From positions 1 through 5,831 of the forward strand of contig CAYPDX010000063.1 in assembly GCA_964409695.1 (NCBI GenBank): a DNA stretch of 5,831 bases, given 5' to 3'. The stretch is from JABDAD01 sp964409695. GTDB taxonomy: Bacteria > Pseudomonadota > Alphaproteobacteria > Rickettsiales > Rickettsiaceae. Positions 1-4,807 of the stretch are shown piece by piece; the stretch's first letter is position 1; every line of letters starts with the position of its first letter. Under the pieces are notes generated by a model that was not told where the DNA came from, did not search any database, and was given only the letters and a program-made list of their open reading frames with translations. The position numbers and the translations under genes are program-made.

Positions 1-285
1 ATTCATGTTATATTTATTATCTTCTGGATGAATTATTCCATCTTTTGTAAATTCATCTGCAAAAGCAGACATAAAATTTACCTCTGCTATTTTTGAAGTT
101 CAGCAACCACCATGTATTACAACTAATACAGGAAATGGACCAACTTTTTTTGGTAACCTCAAGTCATCAAATTGCATTTTGTTTTTTCCATAATGAATAC
201 GATAATCACACTTATTAAATGGTAGTTTTAGAATATCATTTTCAGTTAGTAATTTTAATTGCGTTTTGTTTGACATGGGTTTCAT
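1..285 (-). pseudogene. Alpha/beta hydrolase, 5' part, interrupted by in-frame TGA (partial at window edge)
   Basis: The N-terminal part of an alpha/beta hydrolase of the small esterase/dipeptidyl-peptidase-like type. Residues about 27-61 read as the family entry: a RIHYG segment, QFDDLRLP, then a hydrophobic strand PVLVVIHGGC. Family members continue HGGCW, where the HGG turn forms the oxyanion hole. Here the Trp codon is TGA (minus strand, positions 102-100). The same frame stays open beyond it to the window edge (TSKIAEVNFMSAFADEF and on), which reads like the following helix, so the frame itself is preserved. The nucleophile Ser and catalytic Asp/His would lie outside the window. Start is ATG at 285, three bases after the DUF2000 stop; ATG at 276 is an alternative, and neither has a strong Shine-Dalgarno. 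It is the last visible gene of the cluster. A point nonsense mutation (TGG to TGA) fits best; sequencing error or readthrough cannot be excluded. Confidence 0.65.
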
Positions 286-288
286 AGC

Positions 289-702
289 TTATTTATACAG
301 CGAAAATCTTTTTGTTATGAGGCTCACTTCATCCCATGGTCCAAATAGAACTGCGCCATAATAAACTAAGTCTTCTTCTTTTGTATTTAGTGTATTATCA
401 AGTTGTTCTTTATACGTTCCGCCAGTCATAGTATCTGTAAATACTCCAAATTTCATATTAGTTTCTTTCGCATTATTTACAGCTTTTCTTATTTCTGAGG
501 ATTTACCTCGTAAAATCATAAATGGCATTTGTGAGATATTTGGATAAATATTCCCATCCTTATCTTTATAGTCATTTAAACGTAATAATTCATTGCCAAT
601 TTGAGCGCCTAATCCAATAGAAATATGAGCTATGGCGTTCATTGCAACGCCAATTTCTATATCTTTGTTCACCAGTGCAACTAATTTATTCTCAAAAGAC
701 AT
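289..702 (-). CDS. DUF2000 family protein
   Basis: A 137-residue protein matching the DUF2000 family in length and pattern. It has an opening strand KLVALVNKDIEIGVAMNAIAH, a small-residue helix with GLGAQIG (about residues 30-36), a central strand PFMILRG (about 60-66), a late strand GVFTDTM with TYKEQL, and a C-terminal YYGAVLFGPWDEV segment. No signal peptide or membrane segment is present, so it should be cytosolic. The family has no established biochemical role; I recall a structural relative being grouped with the peptidyl-tRNA hydrolase II fold, which would need checking. The start is supported by a good GAGGAA Shine-Dalgarno five bases upstream of the ATG. It lies 17 bases after the upstream editing-domain gene and three bases before the hydrolase start, so it is very likely co-transcribed with both. 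Confidence 0.85.
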   Translation of the reverse strand: MSFENKLVALVNKDIEIGVAMNAIAHISIGLGAQIGNELLRLNDYKDKDGNIYPNISQMPFMILRGKSSEIRKAVNNAKETNMKFGVFTDTMTGGTYKEQLDNTLNTKEEDLVYYGAVLFGPWDEVSLITKRFSLYK

Positions 703-718
703 GATATTTCCTCGATAT

Positions 719-1201
719 TTAATTTATGGATATTATTTTGCCAGAAGTAACATCTGGTAAATCTTTGCTACTCATGTTAAAGACAGCATTAGGAGTGCCG
801 GCTGCTGCCCAAATACTATCAAATTTTAATAGATCTTCGTCAATAAATACAAGATTAATTTTTTGCTTGTGGCCTATTGGTGGAATGCCTCCGATAGCAA
901 AACCAGTAACCTCGCGTACGAAATCAGCATCTGCTTTTACAATTTTTTCACCCAGATGAGACTCAATCGTTTTTTCATTTACACGATTTGGTCCAGAAGC
1001 GAGTATAAGTACTGGCTGTGCTGAATTTTTTGTTTTAAAAATTAGAGATTTAACAATTTGAGCAACATCACAATCTAATGCAAACGCTGCATCTTGGGCA
1101 GTTCGCGTACTATTTGAAAGCTCAATTACTTTGCATTTTAAACCTTTTGCTTCTAATGTTTCTTGTACGGTTTTTGCGCTTTTAGCTAATTTTTCTGTCA
1201 T
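719..1201 (-). CDS. YbaK/EbsC (ProXp-type) aminoacyl-tRNA deacylase-domain protein
   Basis: A 160-residue stand-alone YbaK/prolyl-tRNA-synthetase-associated domain. Proteins of this superfamily hydrolyse mischarged aminoacyl-tRNA in trans in the cytosol. Visible hallmarks are the STRTAQDAA segment (31-39), IVKSLIFK with the conserved Lys at 51, the strand VLILASG (64-70), and the glycine-rich GGIPPIGH motif (104-111), followed by FIDEDLLKF and the AAAGTPN turn (132-138). The length fits a free-standing editing factor with no synthetase domain attached. Substrate specificity (Cys-, Ala- or another aminoacyl-tRNA) cannot be read from the sequence, so no symbol is given. The ATG overlaps the TGA stop of the permease gene as ATGA, with GGAG seven bases upstream inside the permease, indicating translational coupling. 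The stop is TAA. Confidence 0.88.
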   Translation of the reverse strand: MTEKLAKSAKTVQETLEAKGLKCKVIELSNSTRTAQDAAFALDCDVAQIVKSLIFKTKNSAQPVLILASGPNRVNEKTIESHLGEKIVKADADFVREVTGFAIGGIPPIGHKQKINLVFIDEDLLKFDSIWAAAGTPNAVFNMSSKDLPDVTSGKIISIN

Positions 1202-2394
1202 GCTTTTTCTCCAATTATTTTATTTTTTTCATAATATGAAAAAATTGTGAAACCCGTAACTCCAATAGCGAGTGTCACTGGAATTATACAAATTCCGTAA
1301 GTATAAGAGCCAAATTTATTAATTATAAATCCTATTACGCTATGAAATCCATAGCCAAAGCTCATTATTATCATGTTTGCAACGGCATTTGTTAATCCAG
1401 TTACAGATTCTGGTACGTAGGTTGAAACTTTATAAATCGCGAGTATCTGATAGGCGCTACAAATTCCTACTAATATAAAGCTGAGTGTTATAGTGCTTAC
1501 AGTTAATATTCCAGATACAAGTGCAATAAAAATAGCAAGCATAATAATTCCAGCGCCTATAATTGAGCCAATATAACGTCCAGTTTTTTCAGCGATAATA
1601 CCTAAAATTGGTGCTCCAAAGCACATTCCTATAAAAATCATAGATGGTAAATAGCTGGAAATTGCTTTGTCGAACCCATATGTCTGTTTTAAGAATTCAG
1701 ACCCCCAAACATCTGCAAAACCCTCAAGAGGACCAACCATTAATCCAGCAAAAAAGCACAATATTATGACTTTACCATTAGTAAAAACAATTTTTAAGCT
1801 AGATAGAATTGTATTTTGGTTTTCCGATTCCATCTCTGGTACTATGAAATATGTAAGACCAGCAAGGCAAATTCCAATGATAGCAAAAATCTTAACAACT
1901 TCTTTATACCCAAGAGTGCTACACATATAGCTTACAGGTCCGCCGCCATAGATAGCTCCAATAAGCCCAATAGATACGGAAATAGTAAGCATTCTAGTAA
2001 ATCTCTCCTCAATAAAACTCATGCGAATTATTTTAAAAGTACCAAGAATAGCGGCAGCAGAACCCATACCTATTATAGCTCTACCAATAACAGCATAAAT
2101 CCAATTATCAGAGAATAATATAGGTAATAGCCCAGTAACAGTAAATAAAATACAAATACTCATTACCTTCCTAGGACCATAGCGATCAAGCGCAATACCA
2201 ATAGGTAAGTGTATTAAAGAATATCCAATATAATAAACACCAGAGAATTGGCCAAATATAGTAGTATCAATATGAAATTGATCCATAATATCACCAAGCA
2301 TAATGCTAGGCATAACCCTTAAAATATATTGATAAGCATAGAAGATGGAGCCGATGATCCATATAGCCCATGCGATAGTTCTTGATATAGTCAT
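1198..2394 (-). CDS. Major facilitator superfamily (MFS) permease
   Basis: A 398-residue integral inner-membrane protein with about twelve hydrophobic segments in two halves joined by a polar loop (about 186-205). The first helix follows a short cytosolic start and leads to YQYILRVMPS. The loop between helices 2 and 3 carries MFS motif A as GIALDRYGPRKV (66-77). Helix 4 has the family Arg in GRAIIGMGSAA (104-114). A second, weaker motif-A-like loop, GIIAEKTGRYIG, marks the start of the second half. These mark a secondary transporter driven by an ion gradient; the substrate cannot be inferred. Length is normal for the family and the gene looks intact. The ATG at 2394 has only a weak AGGG Shine-Dalgarno. 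The gene ends on TGA overlapping the next start by four bases. It leads the cluster, and a large palindrome lies about 22 bases upstream, in the probable mRNA leader. Confidence 0.9.
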   Translation of the reverse strand: MTISRTIAWAIWIIGSIFYAYQYILRVMPSIMLGDIMDQFHIDTTIFGQFSGVYYIGYSLIHLPIGIALDRYGPRKVMSICILFTVTGLLPILFSDNWIYAVIGRAIIGMGSAAAILGTFKIIRMSFIEERFTRMLTISVSIGLIGAIYGGGPVSYMCSTLGYKEVVKIFAIIGICLAGLTYFIVPEMESENQNTILSSLKIVFTNGKVIILCFFAGLMVGPLEGFADVWGSEFLKQTYGFDKAISSYLPSMIFIGMCFGAPILGIIAEKTGRYIGSIIGAGIIMLAIFIALVSGILTVSTITLSFILVGICSAYQILAIYKVSTYVPESVTGLTNAVANMIIMSFGYGFHSVIGFIINKFGSYTYGICIIPVTLAIGVTGFTIFSYYEKNKIIGEKA

Positions 2395-2416
2395 AATAAA
2401 CCCTATTTCTAATTGT

Positions 2417-2541
2417 CCAAACTCTGAAATTGAGTTTCTAGAAGTAATTCAGCGTAAGTCGCTATCCTCCGCCTATGAAGAATAGGCTGCTGTAGCTTTA
2501 TTACTTGAATTCCTTCTATAAATCTCAATTTGAGAGCTTGG
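2417..2541. repeat. 125-bp imperfect palindrome upstream of the MFS cluster
   Basis: The two halves are near reverse complements. Paired blocks from outside in are CCAA, CTCT, AAATTGAG, TTT, TAGAAG, AATTCA, then a 9-by-9 internal loop, GCTA, a 6-by-5 loop, and finally GCCTAT closing a GAAGA loop at 2477-2481. The best outer block pairs 2422-2434 with 2524-2536 with one mismatch. On the minus strand it would form a long interrupted hairpin ending about 22 bases before the permease ATG, so it could act in the mRNA leader. A mobile palindromic (MITE-like) element or a 6S-like double-stranded RNA are alternatives. No target-site duplication was evident to me. Confidence 0.7.
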
Positions 2542-2731
2542 TTTTGTTATAAAACCCGTTTCAGCTCCTCACTTATGAACTATTACATCACTAAGCAAAA
2601 GTCTTTTGTAATAACCGCATTCTCTAAAGATACCGTCACCCCGCACCACGATGCCTTAATGACGAAGTCATTGAGCCAGTGTTTTTATCTAAAATATTTG
2701 TTCAATATGGAAATTTGTGTGTAATATAATG

Positions 2732-2748
2732 CTCCGCCCTTAGCGGAG
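2732..2748. repeat. GC-rich hairpin CTCCGC/GCGGAG
   Basis: A six-base perfect stem CTCCGC (2732-2737) and GCGGAG (2743-2748) encloses a five-base loop. It stands out in an AT-rich background. Read on the minus strand it is followed by CATTATATTAC, which is only partly U-rich, so it is at best a weak intrinsic terminator for a transcript starting at the promoter near 2950. The 3' arm extended, GCGGAGGA (2743-2750), is also the reverse complement of 2465-2472 in the large palindrome. Confidence 0.4.
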
Positions 2749-2950
2749 GAGGATGCCGCTTAGAAGAGAAATAATGAAAACTCTAGTGCCGCAAATGGAC
2801 ATTAAGCTACTCTCTCAAAATTTGAAGCCTATTAGTCTGAATTTATACATAACCCTACCATTCACTCAACCTTATAGGTCTTGCTTATAGTGCCTTATAT
2901 ATAATCCAACCTAATGGACAAAGTTATTATATGTTTTTTACCATGATGGG

Positions 2951-2979
2951 ATGATAGCAGGTTTGAAGAGAGCTGTCAA
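2951..2979 (-). promoter_or_regulatory. Near-consensus sigma-70 promoter, no assigned gene
   Basis: On the minus strand a perfect -35 TTGACA (2979-2974) is followed by a 17-base spacer and a -10 TATCAT (2956-2951), one mismatch from consensus. Transcription would start near 2944 and run toward the permease. The permease start is about 550 bases away, so this is either a very long operon leader or, more likely, the promoter of a small RNA or very short gene ending near the hairpin at 2732-2748. Confidence 0.55.
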
Positions 2980-3029
2980 TATGGAAGAATTGAATAAATT
3001 GTAACTGTCCAGTATGGACCGTAATGTGC

Positions 3030-3121
3030 TGGCGGAGAGAGGGGGATTCGAACCCCCGATACGGGTTAAACCGTATAACGGTTTAGCAAACCGCCGCCTT
3101 CGGCCTCTCAGCCATCTCTCC
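3030..3121 (-). tRNA. tRNA-Ser (anticodon GCU)
   Basis: A complete class II tRNA. Acceptor arms GGAGAGA and TCTCTCC pair perfectly, followed by discriminator G (typical of serine tRNAs) and an encoded CCA at 3032-3030. The anticodon loop TTGCTAA carries GCT (minus strand 3087-3085), reading AGC and AGU codons. The stem closes with one G-U pair. The long variable arm characteristic of tRNA-Ser is formed by ATACGG pairing with CCGTAT, and the T arm is GGGGG-TTCGAAT-CCCCC. It stands alone, downstream of and co-directional with the 461-residue orphan gene. No clear promoter of its own is seen directly upstream. Confidence 0.97.
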
Positions 3122-3128
3122 ATACGCA

Positions 3129-3192
3129 TAGCTCATGACCTGGGTTCAGGCTGCGAGCTACAGGAGGGTTTATATCATCATTATCATGATAT
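3129..3192. repeat. Two adjacent inverted repeats between tRNA-Ser and the orphan gene
   Basis: An outer stem TAGCTC (3129-3134) with GAGCTA (3155-3160) encloses an inner CCTG/CAGG stem (3139-3142 and 3147-3150), separated by symmetric 4-base loops and with a 4-base apical loop. Twelve bases further is a 7-base stem ATATCAT (3172-3178) with ATGATAT (3186-3192). Neither is followed by a T-run on either strand, so they are not classical terminators. They may mark transcript processing upstream of the tRNA or the 3' end of the orphan gene's mRNA. Confidence 0.45.
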
Positions 3193-3215
3193 TTCCAGAA
3201 GAATTTTAGGAAAGT

Positions 3216-4601
3216 TTAGTTGGAGTCTAAATGTTCATCTGTTTCTCCAACTAGTGGAAGTTCATCAGGAACTTTTGGAAGCCCATGCTCATGTACGTCA
3301 TATTGATTAGCTGCTTCTGTGTGCGGTGCTAATTCATCAGAAGATTTTCTTTCTCCTTTTGCATCATCATCTGACGGCATAGGGGATGCGTTTGATTCTA
3401 GGTCTACTGCACCATATGAAGCTGCTTCAGGTTCTTCTTTTTCTTCTTTGGCTTCTCCGGCAGTAAAGTGCGCCCTTAAATCTTCTATTAATGTTGTTCC
3501 TCCGAAGAATTTTGGAAGCGATGTTTTACTTAGAAGAATTTTTACATAATCATGAAAATTTTCAGCTACAAGTTTAATTGAATTATTATAGTGACTTAGG
3601 TCTCTGGATTTTATCTTATCAATTTCTTTGAGGCTTTGTATAAATTCTTTAAAATCAAAAGAAATACCGTGACTTTCTAGCTCCTTTAAAAAAAACACTT
3701 GTTTGTTTTTTATTATTAAAGATAATGCTTTTACACTCCCACTTTGACTTTTAACAATGATGCTAGGTAGCAGTTCTTTAGAAGCTATAGAAATTTCTAT
3801 CGCATATTTTAATAAGTTACTGTCTTCTGATACTAGCAATATCTGAATAAAAGTGCTTAGTTTCGCCAAATATTCGTTATTATAAAAATTGCTATCTTTT
3901 TCAGATTGGACCGTGTCTCTTGTATTTGTTGTAATATGAGACTTGGAATCTGTGGTAGTTCTTTTAATTTTGATATCATTTATTTCTGAAATAAAATCCT
4001 TATAAAAACTTAAGCCTAAGTATGGAGCAAAATCTGTAGCTCCTAAATGAAATACATCTACTAATAACTTTGGATTTTTTAAACCCAGAATGGCTCTAAA
4101 AAGATTTGGAGTATTTAATAGATTAATGTCGGCTTTTATAAGTCTATAAACTGTGGTTGGGTCGTTTTCAGCAATTAAGCTTAAAATATCAACGGCTGGA
4201 GCAGTCTCTGTTATTTCTGTGATAATTCCGACATGGTCTTTTGGCATCCCGGTCTCTTGTAGGCTTGCATGCGTCCCTATTGTGACTTGTGATGGGGCTC
4301 TAGGAGCTGTGTTTGTAGTATTTTTCAGTGGGCTATCACGGCTTACTTCATCCGAAGTCTCTAATATTGTAGACATATCTTTAGCTTTTCCCAAACTATC
4401 TACCTCGATGTTTTGAGATGTGTTTACTACCATGCTACTATCATTCGTAGCTCTGTAAGAATGTTGTGATCCTGCAGACTGTTTTCTGTTCCCTAATAGT
4501 GGACTATTAATATCGGATAAATTATCCATTTCTGTTGTAGATGTTGATGATCCAAAAATTGCGTCGCAACATCCTTTGTCTTCGCCTTGTTTTTTTGACA
4601 T
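3216..4601 (-). CDS. Hypothetical protein, possible effector with degenerate ankyrin-like core
   Basis: A 461-residue protein of no family I recognise. Residues 1-135 are polar and rich in Ser, Thr and Asn, probably disordered, with a Cys pair at 11-12. Residues about 136-205 (DILSLIAENDPTTVYRLIK onward) and 245-360 look like short paired helices with Leu/Ile spacing and HLGATD and SHGISF turns, suggesting a degenerate ankyrin or other alpha-solenoid. Residues about 380-461 are acidic and disordered, including the Glu-rich EEKEEPE (387-392). There is no signal peptide or membrane segment. The start is supported by AGGA eight bases upstream and by a strong promoter at 4697-4668. Disordered ends around a solenoid core are common among secreted effectors of intracellular bacteria; that role is inference only. 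The gene stops on TAA within an inverted repeat. Confidence 0.8.
   Translation of the reverse strand: MSKKQGEDKGCCDAIFGSSTSTTEMDNLSDINSPLLGNRKQSAGSQHSYRATNDSSMVVNTSQNIEVDSLGKAKDMSTILETSDEVSRDSPLKNTTNTAPRAPSQVTIGTHASLQETGMPKDHVGIITEITETAPAVDILSLIAENDPTTVYRLIKADINLLNTPNLFRAILGLKNPKLLVDVFHLGATDFAPYLGLSFYKDFISEINDIKIKRTTTDSKSHITTNTRDTVQSEKDSNFYNNEYLAKLSTFIQILLVSEDSNLLKYAIEISIASKELLPSIIVKSQSGSVKALSLIIKNKQVFFLKELESHGISFDFKEFIQSLKEIDKIKSRDLSHYNNSIKLVAENFHDYVKILLSKTSLPKFFGGTTLIEDLRAHFTAGEAKEEKEEPEAASYGAVDLESNASPMPSDDDAKGERKSSDELAPHTEAANQYDVHEHGLPKVPDELPLVGETDEHLDSN
3217..3253. repeat. 9-bp perfect inverted repeat spanning the orphan gene's stop codon
   Basis: TAGTTGGAG (3217-3225) and CTCCAACTA (3245-3253) are exact reverse complements separated by 19 bases. 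In the minus-strand mRNA the 3' arm contains the stop codon of the 461-residue gene. The bases after it (AACTTTCC) are not a T-run, so it is not a standard terminator; it could stabilise the mRNA 3' end. Confidence 0.45.
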
Positions 4602-4667
4602 GAATTCATTCCTAAAAAAAAATAATATTAAATTAAAAGCTAAAATTTATAAAAGTATATTGATTGC

Positions 4668-4697
4668 ATTCTAGCTGCAAATGTTAAGGTTTGTCAA
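4668..4697 (-). promoter_or_regulatory. Sigma-70 promoter of the 461-residue orphan gene
   Basis: On the minus strand a perfect -35 TTGACA (4697-4692), an 18-base spacer and a -10 TAGAAT (4673-4668) place the start of transcription near 4661. This gives a roughly 60-base, very AT-rich leader before the Shine-Dalgarno AGGA and the ATG at 4601. Confidence 0.65.
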
Positions 4698-4727
4698 TAA
4701 TGAATAGTAACTCCAAGTAAAATTCTC

Positions 4728-4757
4728 TTGCATTTCCTACTGAATAATCATTATAAT
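4728..4757 (+). promoter_or_regulatory. Probable promoter of the exported repeat protein gene
   Basis: A perfect -10 TATAAT (4752-4757) lies 18 bases after a weak -35 TTGCAT (4728-4733). Transcription would begin near 4764, about 44 bases before the ATG at 4808. It is back to back with the promoter of the divergent gene; the two -35 boxes are about 30 bases apart, so a shared regulator could act on both. Confidence 0.45.
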
Positions 4758-4807
4758 GACTTTTAAGAGAGATATTTATAAAATAAATAAATAAAAGTAA
4801 ATAAATC

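Larger units (their letters stand above)
2395..3029. other. Long intergenic region with hairpins, no convincing protein gene
   Basis: About 635 bases between the permease start and the tRNA. Frames on both strands are short and carry no recognisable domain. The contents are a 125-base imperfect palindrome (2417-2541), 7-base inverted arms TATTACA/TGTAATA (2581-2587 and 2607-2613) enclosing CAAAAG-T-CTTTTG, a small hairpin AATGAC-GAA-GTCATT (2658-2672), a GC-rich hairpin (2732-2748), and a minus-strand promoter (2951-2979). A 13-base element GTCCA-GTA-TGGAC (3007-3019) lies just downstream of the tRNA 3' end. The density of inverted repeats suggests structured RNA or decayed palindromic repeat elements rather than coding DNA. 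Confidence 0.6.

Noticed and set aside
1198..1201. TGA read as Trp throughout this genome
   Set aside because: The permease TGA overlaps the next ATG as a normal coupled stop/start, and Trp codons in the permease, DUF2000, editing-domain and exported proteins are TGG.
2390..2421. Promoter-like TTGGAC-16-TATTAT immediately upstream of the permease
   Set aside because: The -10 would overlap the ATG, so transcription would start inside the gene and miss its start codon.
2530..2724. 64-codon plus-strand frame in the intergenic region
   Set aside because: It overlaps the palindrome and other hairpins, has no Shine-Dalgarno or domain, and its composition looks like translated non-coding repeat.
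2938..3129. 63-codon minus-strand frame over the tRNA
   Set aside because: It reads through the complete tRNA-Ser gene, so it is a chance frame.
3014..3310. 98-codon plus-strand frame across the tRNA and the orphan gene's end
   Set aside because: It is antisense to the tRNA and to the 461-residue gene, with no support of its own.
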